DNA from: Porticoccaceae bacterium
GTDB lineage: Bacteria; Pseudomonadota; Gammaproteobacteria; Pseudomonadales; Porticoccaceae
Length of the DNA: 64,000 nucleotides
Reading direction: 5' to 3'
Assembly (NCBI GenBank): GCA_021773435.1
Contig: JAJFKC010000009.1
Span: 48,336 to 112,335 of the forward strand
The notes beneath the pieces were generated by a model. The model saw only the letters and a list, made by a program, of their open reading frames with translations. It did not search any database and had not been told where the DNA came from. The position numbers were made by a program, and so were the translations under genes. Shown piece after piece: positions 9,004 through 20,650 of the stretch (position 1 is its first letter; every line of letters begins with the position of its first letter).

Positions 9004-9708
9004 ATGCTTCAAGTCAGTATCTATCGCTACAACCCAGAACAGGATTCTGCGCCTTTTATGCAGGACTTTGAGTTTGATACCGAGGGTAAAGATCTCATGG
9101 TTCTCGATGTGCTTGAGTTGCTCAAAGCCCAGGACACAACATTGGTATTTCGGCGCTCCTGTCGTGAAGGTGTTTGCGGTTCAGACGGCATTAATATCAA
9201 TGGCAAGAACGGCCTCGCCTGTGTGACCCCGCTGTCAGAATGCGTTAAAAAGAATAAGCTGGTGTTACGGCCGCTACCTGGTTTGCCAGTGATTCGTGAT
9301 CTGGTCATCGACATGAGCCAGTTCTACGCCCAGTACGAAAAGATAAAACCCTACCTGTTAAATGATAGCCCCCCACCCGGCATTGAAAGACTGCAATCCG
9401 TCGAAGAACGGGAAAAGCTTGATGGCCTGTATGAATGTATTCTTTGCGCCTGCTGTTCAACGAGCTGTCCATCATTCTGGTGGAACCCCGACAAGTTTAT
9501 TGGCCCAGCCGGGCTGCTACAGGCTTATCGCTTTCTGGCCGACAGTCGAGATACGGCGACCGAGGAACGTTTGTCCGAGCTGGATGATCCCTTTAGTGTG
9601 TTCCGTTGCCATGGTATTCAAAATTGTGTGTCGGTATGCCCCAAAAGCCTGAACCCGACCAGGGCCATTGGCCATATTCGCAATATGTTGTTGAGTAGTG
9701 GAACCTAG
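9004..9708 (+). CDS. sdhB: Succinate dehydrogenase iron-sulfur subunit
   Basis: Carries the 2Fe-2S, 4Fe-4S and 3Fe-4S clusters that connect FAD to ubiquinone. The ATG at 9004 gives MLQVSIYRYNPEQD, aligning with the usual SdhB N-terminus; a GTG at 8992 would add four residues and cannot be excluded. Cys motifs are SCREGVCGSDG with a downstream Cys (2Fe-2S), CILCACCSTSCP (4Fe-4S) and CHGIQNCVSVCPK (3Fe-4S). A 77-nt gap separates it from sdhA, longer than the other sdh junctions. Confidence 0.96.
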   Translation: MLQVSIYRYNPEQDSAPFMQDFEFDTEGKDLMVLDVLELLKAQDTTLVFRRSCREGVCGSDGININGKNGLACVTPLSECVKKNKLVLRPLPGLPVIRDLVIDMSQFYAQYEKIKPYLLNDSPPPGIERLQSVEEREKLDGLYECILCACCSTSCPSFWWNPDKFIGPAGLLQAYRFLADSRDTATEERLSELDDPFSVFRCHGIQNCVSVCPKSLNPTRAIGHIRNMLLSSGT

Positions 9709-9844
9709 TTCGAGTACATAGTTGTAGTAGATGTTTAGTTGGAGCAGATGTATAGGCATCTCTGTCCCAAGCCAATTGATTATTAAACTAACCCGGTGCA
9801 GTTAAAAACCATAAAGTGCGATTGGCAATGTTGGAGATAAAGTG

Positions 9845-12682
9845 ATGCAAGAAAGTGTCATGGAACAATTTCTCCGTTCCTCCCATCTGTCTGGGGGCAA
9901 TGCGGCTTACGTCGAAGGTCTGTACGAAAATTATCTTCACGACCCCAATGTGGTAGCGGAGCAGTGGCGGGCTTTTTTCGATTCACTGCCACGAACCAAT
10001 GGTCACGCGGGAGCCGATTCATCTCACGATACCATTCAAGCGCATTTTGCACTGCTTGGCCGCAAGCGATCACGACCTTTGGCTGCACCGGGCTCCGGTG
10101 GCGTCAATGTAGAACACGAACGCAAACAGGTCAGGGTTCTCCAACTTATATCTTCCTACCGTGAACGTGGTCATCAGCAGGCCAAGCTTGATCCGTTGGG
10201 GCTTATGGTTCGCGAGGATATTCCGGATCTTAAACTGGCCTTTCATGGACTGACCGAAGCCGATATCGATACCACTTTTCAAACTGGGCCGCTCTACATT
10301 GGCAAGGAAGAAACCACCCTCCGAGATATCATCGATACGCTAGAAGCCACTTACTGCGGCCAGATTGGTCCAGAGTTTATGCACATCACAGCCCTGGACG
10401 AAAAGCAATGGTTGCAACAGCGCTTTGAGAGTATCCGTTCCCATGCCGATTATGGCGATCAGGCACGTATCTCCATACTTGAAAGGCTAACCTCAGCGGA
10501 AGGGCTTGAGCGTCATCTGGAGGCCAAATTTCCTGGCACTAAACGTTTTGGCTTAGAGGGTGCCGAAAGCCTGATTCCCATGCTGGATGGGCTCATTCAA
10601 CGTGCGGGAGAATATGGTGCGGGGGAAATCGTGCTCGGAATGGCCCACCGAGGTCGGCTTAATGTGCTGGTGAATATCCTCGGTAAGGATCCGTCTGAAC
10701 TTTTTGACGAATTTGAAGGCAAGAAACTCATCAACTCATCCGGTGATGTGAAATATCATCAGGGCTTTTCGTCCAATGTGATGACTCCGGGGGGCGAGCT
10801 ACATTTAGCGCTTAATTTCAATCCATCTCATCTGGAAATTGTTGCGCCGGTGATCGAGGGCTCCACTCGTGCCCGGCAAGATCGACGCGGTGACAAACGT
10901 GGCAACCAGGTAGTGCCGATTATTGTTCATGGTGATGCCGCCTTTGCGGGCCAGGGTGTGGTCATGGAAACCCTGCAAATGTCCCAGACCCGAGCGTATA
11001 AAACCGGAGGCACTGTACATCTGGTGCTGAATAACCAGGTCGGTTTTACCATGAGCCGCCAGGACGATGCTCGCTCGACAGAATATTGCACCGATATTGG
11101 CAAAATGGTCCAGGCTCCTATTTTTCATATCAACGGCGATGATCCCGATGCGGTAATGTTTGCTACATTAGTTGCGATGGATTTTCGCAATGAATTTCAG
11201 AAAGATGTGGTCATCGATCTGGTCTGTTATCGCCGCAGTGGTCATAACGAGACTGACGAGCCCTCCGGCACCCAGCCGTTGATGTACCAGAAAATCCGTG
11301 AGCATAAAACCACACGCACGCTTTATGCAGAAAAATTAGTCGCCGAGGGAGTGCTTGCCGAAGCAGCATCTAAAGCGATGCTCGAAAATTATCGTCAGTC
11401 CCTGGACGACGGAAGTTACGTACTTAGCACCCTGGTTTCAGAGCCTGATGAAGCACTATTTGTCGATTGGCAACCCTACATCGGCCATGATTGGGATGCC
11501 TTGGGTGACACGCGCATCGCTATCAAGAAATTGCAGGAAGTCGCACAAAAGATCAGTCATATTCCCGATGGCATAGCGGTACAGCGTCAGGTCCAGAAAA
11601 TTTACGATGACCGACGCAAAATGGCTGGCGGCGCCTTGCCTCTCAACTGGGGCATGGCGGAGTTGCTTGCTTATGGCACTTTGCTGGAAGAAGGCTATGG
11701 AATTCGTATGACCGGACAGGATTGTGGGCGAGGCACTTTTTCCCATCGCCACGCCGTCGTTCACAATCAACGAAATGCCGAAGCCTATATGCCCCTGCAG
11801 CATTTGCGGGATGGTCAGCCGGATTGTGCTATTTATGACTCCTATTTGTCAGAGGAAGCGGTGCTTGCATTTGAATATGGCTATGCGGCATCTACCCCCA
11901 ATACTCTGGTGATATGGGAAGCTCAGTTTGGCGATTTCGTTAATGGAGCCCAGGTGGTTATCGACCAGTTTATTACCAGTGGTGAACAAAAATGGGGTCG
12001 CTTGTGCGGTTTGACGATGCTGTTACCCCATGGTTATGAAGGCCAGGGGCCGGAGCATTCGTCGGCGCGGCTGGAGCGTTTTTTGCAACTATGCGCACAA
12101 CATAATATCCAGGTGTGCAATCCGACCACCCCTGCGCAGTTATTCCATATGCTGCGCCGGCAGGTGATTCGGCCCAGTCGCAAACCGTTAATCGTGATGA
12201 GTCCAAAGTGGATATTACGGCATAAGCTCGCCACATCCTCACTGGAAGAGTTGGCCGAAGGTAGCTTTCAAACCTTGATTTCCGACCATCTGGTAGACCC
12301 AGAAAACGTTGAACGTGTGGTGATTTGTACCGGCAAGGTGTATTACCACTTGTTCGAGGAACGGGAAGCGCGACAGTTGGAAAAAGTGGCCTTGATTCGT
12401 ATCGAGCAGTTATATCCCTTTGACGATAACCGTCTGGTCGAGGCGCTGGCTCAATATAGCAATCTTGACAGTGCGGTCTGGTGCCAGGAGGAGCCGATGA
12501 ACCAGGGTACCTGGTACATGGGTCAGCATCGTATGCGAGCGGCGCTCAATACCAGCCATAAAACCCTGTATTTAGAGTATGCCGGCAGGAAGGCTATGGC
12601 TGCTCCCGCTTCTGGACATATGTCTTCTCATCTTGAAGAACAGACTCAGTTTATTAATGAAGCGCTTGCGATAAAGACTTGA
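9845..12682 (+). CDS. sucA: 2-oxoglutarate dehydrogenase E1 component
   Basis: The thiamine-diphosphate-dependent decarboxylase of the 2-oxoglutarate dehydrogenase complex, forming the succinyl group passed to SucB lipoyl domains. It is 945 residues, the expected size. The N-terminal peptide YVEGLYENYLHDPNVVAEQW is the typical E2-contact helix. GMAHRGRLNVL and HGDAAFAGQGVVME are ThDP-enzyme signatures. The ATG at 9845 has GGAG 8 nt upstream; an adjacent GTG at 9842 is a possible alternative. sdhB lies 136 nt upstream, so sdh and suc are probably one transcription unit. Confidence 0.97.
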   Translation: MQESVMEQFLRSSHLSGGNAAYVEGLYENYLHDPNVVAEQWRAFFDSLPRTNGHAGADSSHDTIQAHFALLGRKRSRPLAAPGSGGVNVEHERKQVRVLQLISSYRERGHQQAKLDPLGLMVREDIPDLKLAFHGLTEADIDTTFQTGPLYIGKEETTLRDIIDTLEATYCGQIGPEFMHITALDEKQWLQQRFESIRSHADYGDQARISILERLTSAEGLERHLEAKFPGTKRFGLEGAESLIPMLDGLIQRAGEYGAGEIVLGMAHRGRLNVLVNILGKDPSELFDEFEGKKLINSSGDVKYHQGFSSNVMTPGGELHLALNFNPSHLEIVAPVIEGSTRARQDRRGDKRGNQVVPIIVHGDAAFAGQGVVMETLQMSQTRAYKTGGTVHLVLNNQVGFTMSRQDDARSTEYCTDIGKMVQAPIFHINGDDPDAVMFATLVAMDFRNEFQKDVVIDLVCYRRSGHNETDEPSGTQPLMYQKIREHKTTRTLYAEKLVAEGVLAEAASKAMLENYRQSLDDGSYVLSTLVSEPDEALFVDWQPYIGHDWDALGDTRIAIKKLQEVAQKISHIPDGIAVQRQVQKIYDDRRKMAGGALPLNWGMAELLAYGTLLEEGYGIRMTGQDCGRGTFSHRHAVVHNQRNAEAYMPLQHLRDGQPDCAIYDSYLSEEAVLAFEYGYAASTPNTLVIWEAQFGDFVNGAQVVIDQFITSGEQKWGRLCGLTMLLPHGYEGQGPEHSSARLERFLQLCAQHNIQVCNPTTPAQLFHMLRRQVIRPSRKPLIVMSPKWILRHKLATSSLEELAEGSFQTLISDHLVDPENVERVVICTGKVYYHLFEEREARQLEKVALIRIEQLYPFDDNRLVEALAQYSNLDSAVWCQEEPMNQGTWYMGQHRMRAALNTSHKTLYLEYAGRKAMAAPASGHMSSHLEEQTQFINEALAIKT

Positions 12683-12712
12683 TCGACACTTATTCAGGAA
12701 GGAACTTACACA

Positions 12713-13948
12713 ATGCTAATTGATATAAAGGTGCCCGCGTTCCCGGAATCAGTTCAGGAGGGTGCCGTCGCCACGTGGCACAAACAACCTGGTGAAGCCG
12801 TTGAGCGTGATGATCTGCTGGTCGATATTGAAACCGACAAAGTGATGTTAGAAGTGGTCGCGCCTCAGAGTGGTTCGTTAGCAGAAATACTCCAGCAGGA
12901 AGGTGCAATTTTGGTGGGCGGCGAAATTTTAGGACGGTTTGATACTGCCGCTGAGGGTGCTGTGTCTGAAGAATCGGAGCCGTCTCCTGCCATAGACACC
13001 GACCAGGTCGATGCAACTGCGGCTATGTCCGATGTCATCGCTAGCCCTGCGGCACGCAAATGGGCAGCCGAGAAAGGCATTAATTTGGGTCAGGTTAAAG
13101 GTACCGGCAAAGATGGTCGGATAACCAAGGAGGACGTAGTTCAATTCACGCCGCCTACAACCTCGGGAGCGGATGCACAAGCGACTGTTAGTACAGCAGA
13201 GACAGCAAACATTCCAGGTTTAGCTGATATTCCTATTGGCGGAGAACGCATCGAGAAGCGGGTGGCGATGACCCGCATGCGGGCACGAATCGCCGAACGA
13301 CTTTTACAGGTCACCCAAAGCACAGCGATGTTGACTACTTTTAACGAAGTCGACATGCACCGAATTATGGATTTACGTACGCAGTTTAGAGATCAGTTCC
13401 AGTCAGTGCACAATGGTACCCGTCTCGGCTTTATGGGATTTTTTGTCAAGTCCGTAGTAGAGGCACTTAAGCGATTTCCATTGGTTAATGCTTCCATCGA
13501 TGGTAACGAAGTGGTCTATCACGGATATCAGGATGTTGGTGTCGCGGTATCTACAGATCGTGGTCTGGTAGTACCTGTACTGCGTGATGCGGATCAACTG
13601 AGTATTGCCGAAATAGAAAGTGGCATAGCCGAATATGGTACCAAAGCTCGTGATGGTAAATTAACCATTGAAGATATGACCGGTGGAACCTTCACTATTA
13701 CTAACGGTGGCGTCTACGGATCGTTGATGTCGACACCAATTTTGAATCCCCCGCAAACTGCTATTCTTGGCATGCACAGCATTAAAGAGCGGCCCGTTGC
13801 GGAAGATGGTGAGGTCGTTATTCGACCTATGATGAACCTGGCGTTGTCTTACGATCATCGACTGATAGATGGTCGAGAGGCTGTGCTGTTCCTGGTGGCG
13901 GTCAAGGATATGATAGAAAATCCAGCCAAGATATTGCTAGAGATATAA
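12713..13948 (+). CDS. sucB: Dihydrolipoyllysine succinyltransferase (2-oxoglutarate dehydrogenase E2)
   Basis: Core of the 2-oxoglutarate dehydrogenase complex. It transfers succinyl from lipoyl-lysine to CoA. Domains in order: one lipoyl domain (residues 1-77, lipoylated Lys43 in ETDKVMLEV), an acidic/Ala-rich linker, a peripheral-subunit-binding domain at about 107-145 ([13 protein letters not shown]...[13 protein letters not shown]), and the catalytic domain ending in [13 protein letters not shown] with its catalytic His. It starts 30 nt after sucA with a strong AGGAAGG ribosome-binding site. Confidence 0.97.
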   Translation: MLIDIKVPAFPESVQEGAVATWHKQPGEAVERDDLLVDIETDKVMLEVVAPQSGSLAEILQQEGAILVGGEILGRFDTAAEGAVSEESEPSPAIDTDQVDATAAMSDVIASPAARKWAAEKGINLGQVKGTGKDGRITKEDVVQFTPPTTSGADAQATVSTAETANIPGLADIPIGGERIEKRVAMTRMRARIAERLLQVTQSTAMLTTFNEVDMHRIMDLRTQFRDQFQSVHNGTRLGFMGFFVKSVVEALKRFPLVNASIDGNEVVYHGYQDVGVAVSTDRGLVVPVLRDADQLSIAEIESGIAEYGTKARDGKLTIEDMTGGTFTITNGGVYGSLMSTPILNPPQTAILGMHSIKERPVAEDGEVVIRPMMNLALSYDHRLIDGREAVLFLVAVKDMIENPAKILLEI

Positions 13949-13990
13949 TCTATATGTAATTGAAATATATAGATTATTTATAAAAAATAA

Positions 13991-15454
<1,464 letters not shown>

Positions 15455-15522
15455 TATTCCAAAAACAGCTTATCTTTGGTTATCTAATCTTTATCTTTTA
15501 ATCAACAGACCGGAAAAATCGT

Positions 15523-16692
15523 ATGAATTTACACGAGTATCAGGGCAAGCAATTGTTTGCCCAGTATGGATTGCCAGTATCCGATGGCGTTGCTGCGGCA
15601 ACGGTGGAGGAGGCTGTCGCTGCGGCAGATAAAATAGGCGGTCAGCGCTGGGTGATTAAAGCCCAGGTTCATGCCGGAGGCCGTGGCAAAGCAGGCGGTG
15701 TCAAGCTGGTCGATAATAAGGACGACATCAGAGAGTTTGCAGAAAAATGGTTGGGCAAACGTCTGGTGACTTATCAAACCGATGCCGATGGTCAGCCGGT
15801 CAGTCGCATACTGGTTGAGACCTGTACTGATATTGCCCAGGAATTGTATTTAGGAGCTGTGGTAGATCGCGCCACTCGACGCATCGTCTTTATGGCCTCA
15901 ACCGAAGGCGGTGTCGAAATCGAGAAAGTGGCGGAAGAAACGCCGGAGAAAATTCTCAAAGCAGCCATTGATCCATTAACCGGAGCGCAGCCTTACCAAG
16001 GTCGCGAGCTGGCATTTAAGTTGGGTTTATCCGGTTCACAAATTGGCCAGTTCACCCGTATTTTTATGGGTCTGGCTAAATTATTTGAAGAAAAAGATTT
16101 AGCCCTGCTGGAAGTCAACCCTCTGGTGATAACCGACGAGGGCAACCTTCACTGTCTCGACGCGAAAATCAACATCGATAGTAATGCCATATACCGGCAG
16201 CCAGAATTGCAAGCAATGCATGACCCGAGTCAGGAAGATGCCCGTGAAGCCAATGCAGCTGAGTGGGATTTAAACTATGTGGCCCTCGACGGTGCCATCG
16301 GCTGTATGGTTAACGGTGCGGGTCTGGCTATGGGCACTATGGATATCGTTAAAATCCACGGTGGATTCCCCGCTAATTTTCTCGATGTAGGGGGCGGCGC
16401 GACGAAGGAGCGTGTCACCGAAGCCTTCAAAATTATTTTATCTGACGACAAGGTTAAAGCGGTGCTGGTGAATATTTTTGGTGGCATCGTGCGTTGCGAT
16501 TTAATTGCCGAAGGCATTATTGGCGCGGTTGAGGAGGTAGGCGTGTCAGTGCCAGTTATCGTTCGCCTGGAAGGAAATAATGCCGAAATCGGATCCAAAT
16601 TACTGGCCGATAGTGGCCTCAATATTATTGCTGCCAAGAGCTTGAGTGATGCCGCCGAACAAGCAGTAAAAGCCGCGGAGGCAAATTCATGA
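15523..16692 (+). CDS. sucC: Succinyl-CoA synthetase beta subunit (ADP-forming)
   Basis: With SucD it converts succinyl-CoA to succinate with ATP/GTP formation. The 389 residues match the family. The ATP-grasp N-terminus [16 protein letters not shown], the [12 protein letters not shown] nucleotide loop and the C-terminal [17 protein letters not shown] signature are visible. It overlaps sucD by 4 nt (ATGA), so the two subunits are translationally coupled. Confidence 0.97.
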   Translation: MNLHEYQGKQLFAQYGLPVSDGVAAATVEEAVAAADKIGGQRWVIKAQVHAGGRGKAGGVKLVDNKDDIREFAEKWLGKRLVTYQTDADGQPVSRILVETCTDIAQELYLGAVVDRATRRIVFMASTEGGVEIEKVAEETPEKILKAAIDPLTGAQPYQGRELAFKLGLSGSQIGQFTRIFMGLAKLFEEKDLALLEVNPLVITDEGNLHCLDAKINIDSNAIYRQPELQAMHDPSQEDAREANAAEWDLNYVALDGAIGCMVNGAGLAMGTMDIVKIHGGFPANFLDVGGGATKERVTEAFKIILSDDKVKAVLVNIFGGIVRCDLIAEGIIGAVEEVGVSVPVIVRLEGNNAEIGSKLLADSGLNIIAAKSLSDAAEQAVKAAEANS

Positions 16693-17561
16693 GCATATTG
16701 ATCGACAAAAATACCAAAGTCATCTGCCAGGGTTTTACCGGCTCTCAGGGCACCATGCACTCCGAGCAAGCACTCGAATACGGCACTAAACTGGTTGGTG
16801 GTGTTACCCCGGGCAAAGGTGGACAGGAACATTTGGGTTTGCCGGTTTTTAATACAGTCGCCGATGCGGTTGAGGCCACGGGTGCGACTGCTTCGGTGAT
16901 TTACGTGCCTGCCGCATTCTGTAAAGACTCTATTCTCGAAGCAGTTAACGGTGGTATTAAGTTAATTGTTTGTATCACTGAAGGAATTCCCACCATCGAT
17001 ATGCTGGTCTGTAAGGTTAAATGTGATGAGCAGGGCGTTAGGTTGATCGGCCCAAATTGTCCAGGGGTGATTACTCCCGGTGAATGTAAAATCGGCATTA
17101 TGCCGGGGCATATTCATCTGCCCGGCAAGGTCGGTGTAATCTCGCGTTCAGGCACGCTTACCTACGAAGCGGTTAAACAAACCACCGATTATGGTTTCGG
17201 CCAATCTACCTGTGTCGGTATCGGTGGTGATCCTATCCCCGGTTCCAGCTTCATCGATATTCTCGAGCTATTTGAGAAGGATGATAAAACTGAAGCCATC
17301 GTCATGATTGGTGAAATCGGTGGTACTGCCGAAGAAGAAGCGGCAGCCTATATTAAAGCCAATGTCACCAAGCCGGTGGTGTCCTATATCGCAGGTGTTA
17401 CGGCCCCCGCCGGCAAGCGAATGGGCCATGCCGGGGCGATTATTTCCGGTGGTAAAGGCACGGCGGATGAAAAGTTTGCCGCTCTGGAGGACGCCGGTGT
17501 TAAGACCGTGCGTAGTCTTGCTGAGATTGGTGACGGTCTGAAGGAAATTACTGGTTGGTAA
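16689..17561 (+). CDS. sucD: Succinyl-CoA synthetase alpha subunit
   Basis: Binds CoA and carries the transiently phosphorylated histidine. It is 290 residues. The CoA-binding N-terminus ([20 protein letters not shown]), [31 protein letters not shown] and the phospho-His loop [19 protein letters not shown] are all present. It is the last gene of the sdh-suc transcription unit and is followed by a strong terminator. Confidence 0.97.
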   Translation: MSILIDKNTKVICQGFTGSQGTMHSEQALEYGTKLVGGVTPGKGGQEHLGLPVFNTVADAVEATGATASVIYVPAAFCKDSILEAVNGGIKLIVCITEGIPTIDMLVCKVKCDEQGVRLIGPNCPGVITPGECKIGIMPGHIHLPGKVGVISRSGTLTYEAVKQTTDYGFGQSTCVGIGGDPIPGSSFIDILELFEKDDKTEAIVMIGEIGGTAEEEAAAYIKANVTKPVVSYIAGVTAPAGKRMGHAGAIISGGKGTADEKFAALEDAGVKTVRSLAEIGDGLKEITGW

Positions 17562-17582
17562 GTTTTACAGATAAATACTTTT

Positions 17583-17614
17583 AAAAAAAGAGTGGCAATG
17601 GCCGCTCTTTTTTT
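17583..17614 (+). terminator. Intrinsic terminator after sucD
   Basis: A 14-bp stem with one T-G wobble (17583-17596 against 17601-17614) and a 4-nt AATG loop ends in a run of seven T. The A-rich left arm means it may also work in reverse. It closes the sdh-suc operon. Confidence 0.9.
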
Positions 17615-17753
17615 GTGGCGTTTATGACGCAATAGTTTGCTTGTGGCAACGAAGCAAGGGTCAAATAAATGGAATCCAGCACTAGACCGTATGAAACCGT
17701 TGAGCCAATATCCACGTCTAAATGCCTAAGGGCTATATTTTTGAGTACGAGTA

Positions 17754-18539
17754 ATGAAACTGACCATTTACCAAATTGACGCATTTGCTGAAAAATCGTT
17801 CGAGGGTAATCCTGCGGCGGTGGTACCGCTAGATTCGTGGCTGCCTGATGCGACAATGCAATCAATCGCGGAAGAAAATAATCTGACCGAAACAGCTTTT
17901 TTTATTCCAGTTTCCAAAGGCTTTCATATTCGCTGGTTTACGCCAAATAAGGAGGTGACACTGTGTGGCCACGCTACCTTGGCCTCTGCTTATGTTCTTT
18001 TCAATATTTTGGGTTCTTCCAAAACATCGTTATCGTTTGAATCCTTATCTGGAAGTCTGGGGGTATCCCGAAATGGCGACCTGCTAACACTCGATTTCCC
18101 AACGCTAGTACCAAAAGAATGTGATTGCCCTTCGATGCTTTCCAAGGCCCTGGGTATACAGCCTCTGGAATGTCTTGCCAACGATGACTACCTCTTTGTA
18201 CTTGAAAAGGAGCAAGATATCCTAGGCCTCGACCCAGATCATCAGTTATTAAAACAACTTGATCTTCGCGGAATTATTGCAACTGCGCCATCAACACAAT
18301 ATGACTTTGTTGTAAGATTTTTTGCCCCCAAATATGGAATTCCAGAAGATTCAGTCACCGGCTCGGCCTATACTCAACTAATGCCTTATTGGTCAAACAA
18401 ACTCGGCAAATCAAAACTCAAGGCAAAACAGGTTTCGGCTCGGGGAGGGGAAGTTTTTTGCGAGCTCAAGGGTGATCGGGTTTTAATATCAGGAAGAGCG
18501 GTGAAATATATGGAAGGTGTGATTGAAATTGAAACATAA
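17754..18539 (+). CDS. PhzF-family isomerase/epimerase-like protein
   Basis: A diaminopimelate-epimerase-fold protein of the PhzF family, 261 residues. Visible are the N-terminal DAFAEKSFEGNPAAVVPL, EENNLTETAFF (the catalytic Glu of PhzF proteins), FTPNKEVTLCGHATLASA, and GIPEDSVTGSAYTQLMPYW in the second half. No phenazine genes surround it, so phenazine synthesis is unlikely. Most chromosomal PhzF homologues have no assigned substrate. It is monocistronic, following the sucD terminator. Confidence 0.9.
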   Translation: MKLTIYQIDAFAEKSFEGNPAAVVPLDSWLPDATMQSIAEENNLTETAFFIPVSKGFHIRWFTPNKEVTLCGHATLASAYVLFNILGSSKTSLSFESLSGSLGVSRNGDLLTLDFPTLVPKECDCPSMLSKALGIQPLECLANDDYLFVLEKEQDILGLDPDHQLLKQLDLRGIIATAPSTQYDFVVRFFAPKYGIPEDSVTGSAYTQLMPYWSNKLGKSKLKAKQVSARGGEVFCELKGDRVLISGRAVKYMEGVIEIET

Positions 18540-18629
18540 TAATAGCTTCGCGTCAGGTAAATAAATAAGTGATAAATGTCCGAGCAAATTAACAGACAAT
18601 TAGTCCAGCTTTAAAACAGGAGAACTATC

Positions 18630-19337
18630 ATGGTTCAAAAGCAAACCGTAGAAATAAAAACTCAGGACGGCGTCATGCCTGCCCATTGGTCTGTGCCAGA
18701 AGGGGACGGGCCATTTCCCGCTGTGATTGTGCTGATCGAAGCCTTTGGTCTGGTGCCGCATATTGAAGAGGTTGCCGATCGCCTGGCGGCTGAAGGCTAT
18801 GCTTCTTTGGCACCCGATGTGTATTACCGCTCGTTGCCTGACAACAAAGTCGGCTATGACGAATTGCCGAAGGCGATAGAGTTGATGCAAGCGGTTAAAG
18901 ATGATGCCTTTATCGAGGATATGAAATCTGCCATCGATTTTATGGAACAAAGTGGCAAAGTAAAAGCCGGTTCCCTCGGTGTGACGGGGTTTTGCATGGG
19001 TGGACGCTTAACCTTCCTGACTGCCTGTGAATTACCAGATCAAATCGCGGCGGCGGCGCCGTTTTATGGGGGCGGTATCGCTAATCATCTGGACCAGGCG
19101 GCTAATATTAAATGTCCAATGTTGTTGTTTTTTGCCGATCAGGATGGATTCATTCCGCTGGATCAGGTTGAAGCGGTGGATGTTGGCTTAAAAGAGTTGG
19201 GTAAGGATTATCAAATCGTTCGTTACGCAGATGCTGATCATGGATTCTTTTGTGATACCCGAGCCTCTTACGATGAGACAGCGGCTACGGATGCATGGGG
19301 TAGGCTGAAAAACTTTTTGAGCACTAATCTAGTCTGA
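18630..19337 (+). CDS. Dienelactone hydrolase family protein
   Basis: An alpha/beta-hydrolase of 235 residues, cytoplasmic. The nucleophile is Cys in GFCMGGRL, the acid is in FADQDGFIPLDQ, and the His is in DADHGFFCD, the Cys-Asp-His triad of dienelactone hydrolases. The general role would be hydrolysis of lactones or esters. No chlorocatechol-pathway genes are nearby, so the substrate is unknown. A good Shine-Dalgarno (AGGAGAA) precedes the ATG. A second family member is encoded at 60584-61300. Confidence 0.9.
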   Translation: MVQKQTVEIKTQDGVMPAHWSVPEGDGPFPAVIVLIEAFGLVPHIEEVADRLAAEGYASLAPDVYYRSLPDNKVGYDELPKAIELMQAVKDDAFIEDMKSAIDFMEQSGKVKAGSLGVTGFCMGGRLTFLTACELPDQIAAAAPFYGGGIANHLDQAANIKCPMLLFFADQDGFIPLDQVEAVDVGLKELGKDYQIVRYADADHGFFCDTRASYDETAATDAWGRLKNFLSTNLV

Positions 19338-19506
19338 GCTATTAGTCTGAGCTAACTGTATCTGGATGCAGTCCTTTAGTGCATGAGCAATTGTATGACG
19401 GCATACGTGGGGGTTTTGTATGTGTGATCTGCATTCAGGCTATCTAATCAAGGCTGTTTGAATCCAGTAAATTAGTCGAGGCAAAGAAGAATACCCAGCT
19501 AGCCGG

Positions 19507-19722
19507 TTAAATTTTTTCTAGCGATATAAATTTGTTGTCTTCATCGAAGGTTAATTTAAATCGACAGCGTATCCCAGCGTGGGTGACAAATGGACGCAAA
19601 CCTTCAGCGGGAAACAATGTGGTTCGGCCGCCGTCCTGAATCGTCACCTGGCTTGCCTTGCCCTGATAATATGCCAAATATTCCTTTGGCGAAATGTTTA
19701 ACATGAATGTTATTGAGGCCAT
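19507..19722 (-). CDS. DUF2835 family protein
   Basis: A 71-residue protein matching my recollection of the DUF2835 pattern: ISPKEYLAYYQGKASQV followed by LFPAEGLRPFVTHAGIRCRF and a final DDNKF-like segment (here EDNKFISLEKI). The family is restricted mainly to gammaproteobacteria and has no established function. It lies between convergent and co-directional genes without an obvious operon partner; the crotonase gene ends about 40 nt upstream on the same strand. Confidence 0.85.
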   Translation of the reverse strand: MASITFMLNISPKEYLAYYQGKASQVTIQDGGRTTLFPAEGLRPFVTHAGIRCRFKLTFDEDNKFISLEKI

Positions 19723-19761
19723 GATTTGTGGCGGTACTTGTTTGTAGAGATTTCCGGAGTT

Positions 19762-20568
19762 CTATTGACCGGTGTACAAAGGTGGCCGTTTCTCAATAAA
19801 AGACTGCACACCTTCTGCAGCATCTTCGGTATTGGATAGCTCGGTCATGATGGGTATGTAATCCGCTACCGTGGCTTGGGGGCCGTCAAAAAAATAAGTA
19901 CGTGAACTTTTTACCGTGGCTCGCACTGCCAGAGGCGCTTGTTGAGCAATTAAAGCTGCAAGCTCCAGAGCGCGATTAAGTTCTTCCCCATCGGGCACTA
20001 TCTCCTGAATAAATTTGTAGTGCAGGGCTTCTTCGGCAGTAAATTCATATCCCGTTAAGAGGATTTTCATGGCATTGCCCCAGCCAGCGCGCTCGACCAT
20101 TCTAAAGGTGGCGCCTGCAGCGGCCATTACGCCTCGCCCCACTTCAAGTTGTGAATATCGGGCGCTCTCTGCTGAGACGACTATTTCAGTGGCTAGCATC
20201 AACTCAATGGCGGCGGTGTAGCAAATGCCTTTCATGGCAGCGACGATGGGGGTGGTGCGAAATGGTGGTTTTAGTGAAAAGGGATCGACCCCGTTGGTGG
20301 GCAGGATTGGCTCGCCAGCTTTCATGGCATCGGCAAATTTGGGCAGATCAAGCCCGGCAGTAAAGTGTTTACCGTGAGCGTGTAATATGCCGACGCGTAG
20401 TTCGTCGTTGTGCTCCAGCTCGGCATAGGCATCGGCTAGTTCTGCGAACATCTTCGGTGTAAAGCCATTGTATTTTTCGGGACGATCGATGCCGATCAGA
20501 AATATATGACTGCGTTGCTCGGTGGTGATCTGTCCGTCCGGATGTCGCTCGGTCGTGCTACTGCTCAT
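19762..20568 (-). CDS. Enoyl-CoA hydratase/isomerase (crotonase) family protein
   Basis: A crotonase-fold CoA enzyme of 268 residues. It would act on acyl-CoA thioesters in the cytoplasm. HGKHFTAGLDLPKF is the first oxyanion-hole segment and KGICYTAAIELMLATEIV the second, with Glu at the hydratase catalytic position. A second Glu appears in YSQLEVGRGVM, so both classical hydratase acids seem to be present, although the GRGVMAAAG context differs from canonical enzymes. A degradative role in beta-oxidation-type metabolism is likely; the precise reaction is not determined. Confidence 0.88.
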   Translation of the reverse strand: MSSSTTERHPDGQITTEQRSHIFLIGIDRPEKYNGFTPKMFAELADAYAELEHNDELRVGILHAHGKHFTAGLDLPKFADAMKAGEPILPTNGVDPFSLKPPFRTTPIVAAMKGICYTAAIELMLATEIVVSAESARYSQLEVGRGVMAAAGATFRMVERAGWGNAMKILLTGYEFTAEEALHYKFIQEIVPDGEELNRALELAALIAQQAPLAVRATVKSSRTYFFDGPQATVADYIPIMTELSNTEDAAEGVQSFIEKRPPLYTGQ

Positions 20569-20650
20569 TACTGCGTACCTGTTTTATCGAGATGTTTTGG
20601 GGTGTTTGGGTGAGCATAATTATTGCGCCTAATCAGCGAAACGAGGCCAT

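Noticed and set aside
17754..18539. PhzF-like gene as evidence of phenazine production
   Set aside because: No other phz genes are present in the window; stand-alone PhzF homologues are common and unrelated to phenazines.
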